Shown: positions 24,011 to 36,700 of the stretch, in pieces
Numbering within the stretch: the first letter of the stretch is position 1
Layout: each line of letters begins with the position of its first letter
Source: Undaria pinnatifida
Taxonomy: Eukaryota; Sar; Phaeophyceae; Laminariales; Alariaceae
DNA length: 64,000 nt
Assembly (NCBI GenBank): GCA_012845835.1
Contig: JABAKD010000007.1
Coordinates: forward strand, 599,492-663,491
Direction of reading: 5' to 3'
The notes under the pieces: model-generated
Database searches by the model: none
What the model saw: the letters and a program-made list of their open reading frames with translations, nothing else
What the model was told of the DNA's origin: nothing
Translations under genes and position numbers: made by a program

Positions 24011-25500
24011 AACTAAAAACCGAGTAGACGCGCCACATCACACAGACCATTCAATACTCTTATCTCAGCTAGTATTACCAGTACACACAAGAACACGGTT
24101 GCGGGTGACGATAAATGTCGACTACGCATTTTCCACCAATCAAACATTACAAGGTAAACCATCAACCAAGCAGCAAGCTGCTGAATACGAAATGTACTTC
24201 TCTACGGTAATAATTACCGGTACCAGTACCAGTACCAATACCGGTACCAGTACAATTGCCAGCTGTAATAACCATACCCCTGTACAAAAAAGAGCAATGT
24301 TTCCTCCCGCCCACGGCAGTCTCTATACGTAGACTTCTATTCCCAACGTCTGGTGGCAGACACATAAACTGGGTCACTCCGTGGACTCTCAATCGAAACG
24401 GGGTCGCGCGCTGGGCATATTTCTTTGTCCTGTTTAGCGATGATTGACGACCTCCCCAGTCATCGGCCCATCGAATGATCTGTTTGACCCACGAAAGTTC
24501 TTGTCCTTGGGCACAAAAAGAAGTTCACGAGAAGTTTCTAATATGCCTACAGGCCGACCCGACAAATGCAAGACCACAGTCAAGTCTTCCGTGTATAGTG
24601 TACGCAAACTCCTAAGTTAAAATAACGAAAAAGTTCGACAGTCCAAAAAAGCGTCCGAAATGATTCCGGAGGGCCCACCCCACGGAGGAAACAGTCATTT
24701 CAAGCCGGCAGACCGGGTGGGAAATAGGTACAAAACAGGCCTCGTCGAACTACAACCCATGTTAGGGTGGAGGGCTATCGCTAAGCTAGGAGGGGTCTTC
24801 ATGTTCCCCACATGATACGATGAGGACGTACGAACTTCACATGAACCACTGCTAACCACCCGCGGGGAGAAAATATCACCTAGGCGAACCAGATCAAAAA
24901 ATGTAAAACGAATCCTGCGCGCACAAGGGCATTGAGGAGTTCCTTTTGTGAGGAGCGCCAATTAGTTCGAGACTATATTGCGCAAACGTGTCCCCCCTAC
25001 GACGGTTCCTTGGGTGGTGTGGTGCAAACTGCAAGGAATGGGGGCGACGTAGGGTCCAACTATGATCGTCATCCCGAAGCCATGTCCATCTCCGTTACGT
25101 TGGAAAAACACAAGTGTATTTGTGTGTCACGTACCACAGAATCACGGGCAGCAGTAAACCAAGCTTACATCACATTACCACAACCGAGACGATAGCTTTA
25201 CGCTACACCAAGTCAACTTCACAACATGGCAATACAGACAAGCAAGCTCAGACCAAGAAAACAAAGGTCATCCGTGTGTCATTACAGACAGGCCTGCTCA
25301 AAGCAAGCACACATAAATTCAACCACATTTCACAACACAAGAGATATGCAAGCATCCTCACAGCAAGCAATGCTGGCCTTGGGCGGTTCTGATGAGAGGC
25401 GAAGCCTACCCATTTTCCGCGTGGTACCGCTGTCGATCCGTGGCGGAGTATTATTGGAAGCAACTAACTCCACGAGTGACAGTGATTGAGGGATATGGGG
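24011..25500. other. Region without recognised gene
   Basis: GGTACCAGTACC-type repeats lie at 24215-24255, and a low-complexity stretch rich in ACAAGCAAGC words at 25090-25380. No gene or RNA was recognised. Confidence 0.35.
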
Positions 25501-25504
25501 GGCG

Positions 25505-25835
25505 TTTCCAATAATATAGGTACATTTTTCGTACTGTATTGTGCCATGTACTGCCTCGTGGAGTACATCACCTACAGTAGTGTAAAATACAGTGTAACCT
25601 ATACTACCTCGAGTAGTAATACAGCATCTAGTACATCTCTAGCAATTCATGTTACACCGTAGTGTACACCGCGGGGCACCATTTACACCATGACCTGTAA
25701 GACACAATGTTTACACCGTGTAATGCACCATATTGCACGGTGGAGAAAAACCATAGTAAACCATGTAGTACATCGTGTATTTTGCTATGCAGTGCAGTAT
25801 AGTACACGATGTAGTGTAGTCGTAGGTGATCCGAC
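25505..25835. repeat. GTACAC/GTGTAC-rich degenerate repeat
   Basis: Words such as TACACCGTGTA, GTAGTACA, GTGTACACC and GTACACGATGTAG recur on both strands over about 330 bp, giving overlapping short palindromes. There are no clean units. Confidence 0.6.
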
Positions 25836-26244
25836 TGGCGCACTCCCCGATTAGTAAGGCGCGAGCTCGCTGCATATGTCAAACAGCAAGGAAGAAACGA
25901 AACGAAACGAAGCAGGCAGTTCAGGCAAGAATACTTGGTGCACGAGATATAGTCTAATCATGATCACGCGACGTAAGCGTTAATAGACACCTGGTTGTCC
26001 CTGCCAGCGACGTGTTATTAAATTGCTGACAAACAAAGATGGGGTGTTGTTTCCATGCGTGCATCATGTATACTGTAGGTGATTTCTGATCAACACGGAG
26101 CGCGCACGTCGTAGACTCCATAACGGAAGCGAGCGAAGACAACATCATCGCACAGTAGATGTGGCAACAGGAGACGCATTGTTCCCATGCCAAATAATCA
26201 TCCGAGACAGATACAAGCTCTGTCGCGTGCTTCATCGCTACTAG

Positions 26245-26385
26245 TCACGAAACAAGGCAATAACAGTACCTGGCGTCGGGAGCGGTGGCCGGAACCGGCA
26301 CGAGGTCCGCGTCCGAGGCGAGATAAATGGTCGTGTCTGACCCGTACGTCTCCGTGCTTCCAACCACCAGCGACCCAGTGTTCAC
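26245..26385 (-). CDS. Agd3-like gene, exon 18 (C-terminus)
   Basis: The acceptor GGGTCAG precedes VNTGSLVVGSTETYGSDTT, in phase 0 with the previous exon, and the frame ends at a TGA (26245-26247) after YCYCLVS. The sequence is Ser/Thr/Gly-rich, as expected for a beta-rich tail. A GTACTG directly after GACGCCAG could instead be a donor leading to a further exon, so the exact C-terminus is uncertain. Confidence 0.6.
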   Translation of the reverse strand: MNTGSLVVGSTETYGSDTTIYLASDADLVPVPATAPDARYCYCLVS

Positions 26386-29300
26386 CTGACCCAAAAAGTA
26401 ACACGGGAAAAAACGGCACAACGCGTTAACTCCGTCGGGACTTGAGATGGGAAAAAGGACCGGTGTAACATAACGACTGCAGCGATATTTGTCGGCAGCA
26501 GCTTGATTGAGTGGGCTAAGTACTTGATATGTTCACCTGTACATTACCATTGCGCGGAGGGTTATGCTGGTTAAGTAGAAGGGCCCATGTTCATGATGCT
26601 CGGGACGGTAATGCGTTTGCACCCAATCGTTCTGTAGGTCAATCAATTGTATCGACGGCATGTATCCGTTCATAGATCGATGATGGTCACATCCACCGCA
26701 TAAACCAAGTGGAACGACTCACGTTTAAAGTGTTCAGGACAGCCACAGGAAGGAAACTGCCATATAAACCGCATAGCTACAAATAATCAAGCCAAATTGA
26801 CTCACGCTGGTTAGTCACGCTCGGGACAGCTACTATTACCGTATTGGAGGTGGTATCACAATGAACTATGCATACGATAGCCGTTGTATAAGCATGAAAC
26901 GGCAAATGTCTGTTCATATATATTAAACCTCTAAGGTAAATTGAAATGACCCACGTTCAGGATGCTCGGGACGGTCAGAAGGATTCAACCACAATCAAAC
27001 ATATATGTTTAAGATGAAGATGGACAACACAACAGTCACAGACATGAAACAAGTCGACCTCCGAAATCACCTACCTGTGCGTATATATGACGAGCCGTGA
27101 AGGTCGACATCTTAAGTGGTGACTACGCCCTATCTACGTCGATCGGGTACCATACATTTTGCCAGATGTATATGCAGAGTTGATCGAGTGAAACAACTCA
27201 CGGTTAGGGTGCTCGGGACGGTAATGGGGATGAAACCAACAGTCCTTCTGCGCTTGGTCCTCATCCTCAGGTTTACGATGTTGCCGGTGGCGGTGTCGAT
27301 GTCCGCAATGGCGTATGGCTCAGCGTAGTCGAGGTCCTCGTGCAGGGTGAACTCCGAGCACAAGTCGTCGAACTTCTTGGACTGTTGTATAAGATAATCG
27401 GCATGAAGGAATTGGGGCCGCGGCCTTAGTTTCAAGACAGATACATACAGGTGTTGAACTATCACATATCTACGAAGTACTAATAGTACATATGTATATT
27501 TGTATATTGTTGATGGTCATATCCGCCATGTCACATTCGTCATTGAATTCGGGGTCCTCGCGCAAGGTGGCCAGCAACCAAACCGAAATCGTTGAATTTA
27601 CTTTCATGCTGATACGTGTGTTGACAATATGAGCGTTGAACCCTCATAGGTACATTAGACGGTGACTCCTTACTGTTCCCTGGTTAAAGCGACGAACGGC
27701 TTTAGAAGCATATCACCAACGAACGACGAACCTCGTGCCTATCCGTCTTTGAGTGTGTGAGATTGCGAGCATATTTTATAAGTGCTATCGGTTGAACAAG
27801 CTTCATGATATGTACCTGGTGGGAACAAGGCTACGGTAGGGGGGGTACCCCCGTTTTCACTGGTGTGTTTGAGCCACTCGCACGAGTAGCTCTGTACCCT
27901 ACGGATGAAGATGGTTTAGGCACTTGGTTTGGCGCAGCTTAGATCACCTTTGCATTGCGGATTGATTTCGTCAACGTAAAACATAAAGAAAACGTGAGAT
28001 TGCATAGAAACAAAGGGGTTACTCGCGCGAGTGACCCCTAGCCACTGAAATAAAAGGCCCAAAAGGGGACCCCCCTACCGTAGCCTGGGTCGTGGGAATC
28101 GTTCTCACCGTAACGGGGAAAGCCAGGTAGGAAGTGAGTTCCTCCATGACTTGTTGGTACCAGTACTCCAGCAGGGAGGGAGAGCCCGACAGGTCGCTGG
28201 CGGGGATGACGTTCGCCTGATGGAACATGTACTTGTCCCTGGGAACAATGGAAACCAAGCGTGGCAAACAGATATGATTAAACGCGAATATGAACATGAG
28301 GCCCTCTTGTGTTATGCGACATAGAGCATGTGCGTAGTCTCGCTTCCAAAAAAAGGCTAAGTATGTGTCTACAGTATTGTTATTTCCAGAAGTATGCTGC
28401 CATAGGGAGGGCAGCAAATCCTACCTGGTAGGGATTCTACAGGGAAAACGTATATATTTCAAATAGCTTTGCAGCATACCGCGGTATCGGTATTATGGGC
28501 TGCTCGATAGGGTCGCTGGCCGGAATGACATGATCCTGGTGGAGCATATACTTACTACGCCTGACACTGGCTACGGAAGCGTTGGGTTGGGTAACACAGC
28601 TTTCAATATGGTGTTCGGGCCACTCCCACGGCTGGCTCTGTCGCTCGGCCATAATAATAATTCGCTACAACAGTAGGTAGGCCATTTTCTTGGCGCAGCG
28701 CATTCCCTGATCCCATGACGAGCAATACCTCAATGCTAACACTGTTAAGACTGTTAAGACTGTTGACGCTGTTAAGACAGCACAAAAGCTTAACACCTCA
28801 AACGAACAAGGGGGTCACACAAGCGAGTGACCCCGAGCTAGTGCCAAAAACGGCGCTACCATGAGCCCCCTACGGTAGGCTCGGTCACCGGACAACCATA
28901 TTTTTATCGACAAGCGAGAACCGGAGTTGAGGTGAAGCACTGCATGTTACATGTTGTTTTCCTCTGCGTGAAACACTGCATGGCTGCTAGTCGTCCCTGC
29001 AACATGTTTACCATGGTTGTTTTCAGCGAATAGAAAGCTCCTCGACGCATTGTCTTTGAAGTGCAGCTTTCTCCCTCGAAATGAACATATATTTGCAGTT
29101 CCAGACGCGTAAGTACGAAGGCCGGGGCAGAGGGGGGGGCCGGCGGGTCGCTGACTGGAACAATGCTGGCTTAGTGGAACGCATTGTTTTCCTTTGACAA
29201 TGACACGTCTAACTTAAAACAAAAGCTGAATGACACGAACCAGGCGCATTCCGCGATAAGGATACACCAATATACACCTCATTTCTGGACCCTCGATGAT

Positions 29301-32300
29301 TGAGGAGCTGTGGTTCTCGCCTCCAAAACGCACATCCTTAAAAACGTACATAACGAGCGTACCCCTAATCCCGTGAAGAATGATAATGGCCTAGGCACAC
29401 GACGAATGATAATGGCGTTCCATGAGAAATGGGCATGATAGTTCCTCAGCGAGGACAACCATGAGCCATATATATGTACTGGCTAAAACGTGTTCTATTT
29501 ATTATACCCTTGGTCGGGTGCCTGTGGACACGATTATACGTTTTACATATGCGCCTCCGCCGTGAATGATATGCGGTTGTATTGTATCCCACGAGTTATT
29601 ACCTGTGGCCTGCGAGAATGTATCGGCTTGCGGTCTGGGCCTCCCATGTGAAGAGTGCGTCTGTCGAACCGAAGGACTCAATGTCGCCATCGCATAACTC
29701 ACACCCCTGGTACCACGGTCACAGTTTTGTCGTTCAAAAATGTGGTGTTAAGACGAGCACGGCAGTTCCTTTGCACAAGAAGCACTTCAACATAGTTGAA
29801 GCATAATTGAGGCACACTTGAAGCAAGCAAACGAGAATTTTTCTTCAGGCAAAAAGCTATTTGAGGTTGTCGTTCGTTTAACGAAAGGAGGGAAGCGTTA
29901 TGTTATGGTCCAGACAAATTACGGGCAGTTGCCCCTGAGATGAGAAGAACACGGCAAGAGAAGCCCTTGTTTAAGACACTATGCCATGTCGCACACACGA
30001 CTGATCACGACCTCGATGATCTAGTGTAAATATTATATCTGTCTTTACGGTATGCTGGGAAACGTCTGTGTGGTGCAGATCCAACTCATCATGCAATGTA
30101 ACCTGCGTATCATTCAGGATATCTGTCTGTCATTCTTCAACATAATCTACAGATCATGCAGACCAGACAGCCCAGGGGTATATCTTCCCTAAGGGACAGA
30201 TCATTACTAAGGATCTGCTCTGTCCATTATGCGATATGTGAGCCTTTTGTTTTTGTCTAACTTTCATTTTTTCACCCCGAAGAAGTCAAACTAGACTAGT
30301 AGTCTATACTGCTGTGTCGGTGTCTTCTCGTCGGCAGGCACAGTCAACCCCGACAGCGCGTTGCCACGGCGAAAGCGGCGAACGTATCTGGCAATTGTCC
30401 TCCAAGGCGATTTACTTTTGACATTTACGTCACGCTTCAAGAGGCATACTGCATTGCTTCATATAGTGATAATGTTATATCCGGTCATAGCCGTAGATGT
30501 ACCACTATTTTCTTGTCAAACGCTTGTGGCGCACCATGTTACTGTCCAACGTAACTAGCTCCGTTGTCGACCATGGGGGTAAGCTATGTCAGGCAGCGAA
30601 GCAACTCGTCATCTATATATCCTCTGTTGATACAAGCTGTTGATACAAGGTTACGTACCCCGTTGTTGGCGGTGGACGGGCCGAAGCATATCAATTGCAG
30701 TAGCTCATGACGTATCTGTCCTATGACCCTATCGGAGATACAGGAGCTGTTCGTAGCGAATGATCTGTGTAAATGATCTGTGTAAGGTTAGGCTTACTCA
30801 CCTCGTTGTCTCCGATCACTAGTTGAGGGGAGTGAGCTAGGCCGTGAGCTATTCTATAGGTATACCGGGGATTGATTGACTACATCGGAAGTAGAGGAGC
30901 TGTTCGTAGCGAATGATCTGTGCAAGGTTAATGTTACTCACCCCGGTTCCGGCGATGGACGGGTCGAGACAGATGAGCTAGCTCGCAATCGATCTATCCT
31001 ATGACTATGTCGGAAATAGAGGAGCTGTTCGTAGCAAATGATCTGTGCAAGGTTAATATTACTCACCCCGTTGTCGGCGATGGACGGGTCCAGCTCCTCG
31101 CACTCGCAAGTGTCCCGGCGGATGAATTCGTTTTCCTTCACCAAGCACTGCAATCAAGTCGTCATGTTTTCATCCACGAGATCAATACAGAACGGGAAGT
31201 AATGCTATTAATGACAGTGTTGATGGTGGAGGATACACGTTGGACGCGTATGCGATGCTATATGTTGTATGTTTGACCTTAAATACGTTGATGCATGTTT
31301 GATGCGTACGTATTCCCGATTTCACGCACGTTTGATGCAAATTTGATGCAGATTTGGTGATTATTCCGGTTCGTATAAACCTGGAGCGATAAAAACATCC
31401 AAGTCCCAGCTTAACAACGCAAGTAAACAGTAAATTTAACTACACCAAGCAGACGTTGAACATAGCTTTTGGTTGCGTACTTGTGCAAACCAAGTCGGGT
31501 TGGTTGCTCTGTACGCGTCAACGGAGGGTGGTAGTATGCTTAGTATACCGTTACACTCGCATCCACGGTGGCACAGTTGACGTGGACGTCCGCCTACTGT
31601 AACGGTACCATGCTGACGTTGTAAGACAAGCTTGCTGTTGTCTACTGTTGCACTCACATCGGCGGTGACGCAGTTGAAGTAGACGTTGGTGGCGAAGCGA
31701 GGAACGATCTGGAAACCGGCGTATTCTGGTGGACGCGAAGCGAAGCCAAAGGTGGGGAGGGGTGTTAATCGCGCTGTCGTTAAAGACGAATAGGCTAAGG
31801 CATTGCACCGGCTGACCAACAACCTCTATTCTCCTCACTTCTGATGCATCGTATGTATGAGCTGTCTAGAGTGGAACCGTTATACGATGAGAGAACCAAC
31901 AGCTGTCGTAGGACTTTACGATTGTGCTAGAAGTTACACTTTTGGTTTTGTTGGCCACGGCATTGTTCATCGGGGTACACTTTCGTTCATCCTCACTCTC
32001 CCGGTTTTGGGTGGTGGGTAGGACTCCAGAAGAAAGGAGTTCAAATGTTTCAAGTAGGCGGTACAAACATTGTAGCTTGCGCCGACTGGGCTCCTCATCC
32101 CAAAAACTTGACTACACTAAAAAGTATGTGTTTTGAAACAATACTGATTTGCAAGTGCAATCGTTTTCATTGTATCAATTACGCTCGGTTTCGATCTTCT
32201 GATTTTTCTCGAAATCGCGCTTTGGAAGGGGCATAGAGGTCTTCATGGTCAATCTCAAGAAATATACTTGCGCCCCAATCGCAGCGCGCGCCGGCAATGG

Positions 32301-33672
32301 CTCAGCTCCGATAGTGTTTTAGCTGGATGTCTAGGGGTAAAGCAATAATATCCGTATAATGTGAAGAAGACGTGCATGCCTTAACAGTTTAGGCTTTCAA
32401 ACGATCCCCTGGCGGCAGCAGACACCACTCACCGTTCACCGCAGTGGTGGTGTAGATGGAGTGGTAGGGGCTTTCGGACGACACAAGGCTCACGGTCGTC
32501 TGGACACCGTCGTACGTGTTGTCTCCAGGGCCACACGCCATCAGGTTGTCCATAGCCGACCTATCGAACACAGTACACACAGTTAACACGGTCCGTTGTA
32601 TTTTAATTCTGTGATGAGAGATTATATGAAACAGCGTTTTTAATTCCTGGGAAATACACTTGTTCATGTATTATACTTTCGTATGGTCTTCAATGCACTA
32701 TGTTGTCCCCAGGGGCACAACTGATCAGACTGCTTACTGTTTTCCAACGAGTTGTTCAACGGTAGCCCCCCCCACGTTTCTTGAACGTGATCGCCGGTTT
32801 CAAAAACCTGCTCCCGGTCGTACCTCCTGAAATACGGCGTCCCTCGACACCTCGACGTCGTCTGTTTGTTGTTACATTTTGCACACAAGAACATATATGG
32901 ATACTTCGTTTTTACTTGCATCCTTCCTTTTGTCTTGCAGCCATTATTAAACGTTCGTGGAAGAAAAAGCCGGTTTTGGGGAGGGCTATCATAGAATCAA
33001 TCCAACCAAAACAGAAAATCTACGCACACACGTCACCATTTCACAGTAGGATACCCGTCTGATTTGATACAATTTGAGGTGATACTTACCTCGGCTTCTT
33101 GTCAATGTGTACGTTTTCAAATCGTACAAAGTGAACACAGAGTTCAGACCAGCATCGTTGACGTTTGCCCGAGATATTTGTTCGAGTTTGGGTTCGCGAG
33201 ATATTGGGCGCCGCAGCAATGGGGAGCCCGACACGAACGAAAAATCAGGTGCATGGCCAAACGATCGATACCCCAATATATCAGGAATTCAATCTTCATC
33301 GGGGAGTACGGCGTGCAGATGATACCGTATAAATCGTTAAGGTATTACCATGATCTCCGCAACGCTTTAGCATTTATATACGTTTTTCTTCGGGACAAAA
33401 AGAGACATTCCTATATTACATACAGCTCCTTTGAACTTGTATTATTTTCCCTTAGCTGTCGTAGCTAATAATCCTATTTTTCTGAAAAAAGATACATATA
33501 TATATGCCCAATCACGAACAAAATCAAAATATAAATAGGACCAGTGGTGGATCACTTGGGGAATACTCTGAGGAAGCACGCGCGTCAAAGTAACAGTTTT
33601 ATGGTGAAACGAAATAGCATGAGGAAGTGGAATTACCAACATCAAAGGTGGCAGTGTTATTATTACTAGTAA

Positions 33673-33748
<76 letters not shown>

Positions 33749-36700
33749 TGTAGAGGTAGTAGTAGTAGTAGTTATGGTGTTCCACTAGGCGGGTGCTATC
33801 TTTTGTGGAGCCCCTTCCTTTGCTCTCTGGGTTCCCTTGCATCAGCACTTTCTGCGCAGCGCTTTAGTGACAGTGGGCCCACGGATTGACCCTTAACAGA
33901 GGCGTCTTAGCCACGATCACGAGGTGTGGCTTGGTCTTTAGCCTCGGTTGCTGTCTTTGTTTTGAATAGCAATATCTTTGATCCACTTCCCGATTTCCTG
34001 ATTCCTTAGTTAGCCATTGCCATGTCGTCGTCTTCGACGATTCAGGGTGGGCTAGTGCTATATTGCTCCACTAGGTATATGCTACCTGCATGAGCTATAG
34101 ACCAACCGTCTATCTCTGCTGGTAAAGTAAGGCCTGATTTCCGATGTTTCATTTGTTGTGCGATTCGGAATCGGAATCGTGAGATTCGGTCGGTATCAAT
34201 ACAGACTCTAGGAAGGCCGGCGTGGGATCGAGGATTCGACACGTACATATATATCGCACAATAGTATAATCAACCACGGGACCTGTGGAGCATGTAGGAA
34301 ACACAACAACGGTAGCAACCTGCCTTAGGCTACGCGCCCACGCTGGTTATCTTGGAATAGGTAGCTGCACGTTCGCATAAAGCATAGAGACGGATGGCTC
34401 TTATGAAAACACTGGGACTCGATGTGATTGGTTGTGTTGTGAGTTGGTCCTTACTCCCACTTCAAGTATATAATGAGTCACACACGAGGCCTTGTAGAAG
34501 TGGCCAACGTAGGTAGTTAGCAGCTTGCACCGAAGAGTGGCGTTAGGCATGAAGCTTTGGATACCTTGCCGGTACAGGTGCCGGCATTTGGGGCTTGGCC
34601 AAAGCCAAGATTCCACCCCCCCCTCTCCTCTCCTCCCCTCTCTCGATCACTATTGTATCCGGACCTACTTCAGCAAGCCTTGCTCGATAACGACCTACCT
34701 GTGTTTTATACTTCTGTCAGCTTTGGTTTCGGAATAGACACACCTGTTCCTTCTGAGGATCATATCGACAAGGACCCCGCAAGGCAAACACCTTGATATA
34801 GTTCATATAGTTGCCAAGCCCACCTACAATAGTAGTAGAGTAACTACAGTTTCCAGCATAGTTCAAGAGTGAAACAAAAAATAGTACATGCATTTGCTTA
34901 CTCTAAGCAGTACTTACTCAAGGCAGTACTTGTTGAAGAGACCAGTGATTCCTGGGTTGGTCATGGACCTCCAGTTGTAGTTGTCGCTTCCGAAGAGGCC
35001 AGTGAGGACGGCGATCTGCGCGTTACCTGGAAATTCGCATTTTGGACATGTCGCAGTAAATTGCGACAATATGGATATGACATCTCGCGAAAAGTATTAG
35101 GTGTTCAACATGGATGTATTGGACTTCTTCTCGATTCTTCCCTGCAAAACGTTAAGCGCTTCTGCTCAAAACGGATAGTACATGTCTGTTGAAAAAGTCG
35201 GCCCAGGGAAAACGATTGTCGTCATCTTGTGCTCTAAACTGCATATGAAACGTTCAGACTAGCCAATCAATCAACGTCAACTTGAGGCGTAATCGTTTAT
35301 TAATCGGTCAGCACATCTAATGTTCAAAGTGGTATCAACGTGAGTTAGCTTTAACGTTCGTTGTTGAAACCATTGGCCCAGTCATTCAAGTGGGCTCGCC
35401 TTACCTCCGTCCTCGATGCTGCAGTCCGACTCGCCGAGGTTGTCCCTAGCAAGGTGGGTCAAGGTGTGAGACTGCCACCAGAAAGCATCCTTGTTGTTGA
35501 CGCACCACTCCAACAGGTCGTCCGAGTCCCAGTCACCGCTAGCGTATTCGCTGGTCATGCCCGGCACGGCGGAGGTGAGCCAGCCCGTCGGTAGCTGCGG
35601 GTCAATTCCTGTCGGTTAAGAGAGCGTGGACGAGGCACATGCTTAAAACGCTTTATACTCGTTGATGAAGGTTGCGGTAGACGCTTCGATGGAATAGCCA
35701 TCGTCAAGACGCCAGTTCTACTCTTCACCCAGCACTAAACATTAACCGAAGCACCGTGTTCAGCGGATAGAGCTATGCTTAAGGTTGGAGTTAGTTTGAT
35801 GTCAGAGGACGTTAACCAATAACGTACTTCACGCGAGGAAAGGCGTTTGTGAAGAACTAAATCTTATCCAGCTCGGTGAAAGTCAACCAGTCCGTCAGTA
35901 GCGTCGGTGTAATTCCTTCGACTGCCAGGACGTTAATGCTGCACATGCCTCAACGGAGGAAAAACGCGGAGTGCTGACCACACCATCGATCAATCTTACA
36001 GCTGACAAATTTGATACCTGATACGTTCTCATACATAGAGCCATGTTTTGCGCGACATCGGTCATACTCTCCGTTTTGAATTTCTGCGTTTTGGAGGAAG
36101 CTCACGCGGCAGATGACTTCAACAGAACCATGACGCAAGCACGTACTGTGTACCACAAAAGTGTAAATGCTAAGCACAGACTCGGCAATTGCGAATCAGC
36201 AATATCGTTAACCACAAAGGGTGTAGATCCTTCTAATTAAGCAAGGAATCTTCCTACCGATCGCCCTCTATTTTATCCATGCATCTGAACAATGTTGTCT
36301 GGTCCACGTCAATATTTTCAGCACTAAAATTGTTGTTAGCACGTTGTTGTCGCTCATGGATAGAAGCGCGATGTTTTGCTGACAGGTATGAATCATACTT
36401 CAGTGCTATCGTTGCATTTCAACAATGTTGTTAAACTATTACGCACGAAACAACACACCAACGATCAGTAGGACGCGAGCAACAAACCGATGTCGAGTAT
36501 AGGCGACGCCAGTAAACTAAGCACTAACACATCACATATCAGTCTGATCCGTTCATCTGATCGGTGTGATGCGGTCAATGTCATTTATCTGTGTACTAAC
36601 CACTCGCCATAATGCAGTTCAACCCGCGCATGTGACAGACGTTTGGTGGTCAAAATGCATCACATGAAAGAGTAACAGACAAGTTCAAGAGCTATCCGCG

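Noticed and set aside
33666-33848. Poly-Tyr frame
   Set aside because: Translation of a TAG microsatellite.
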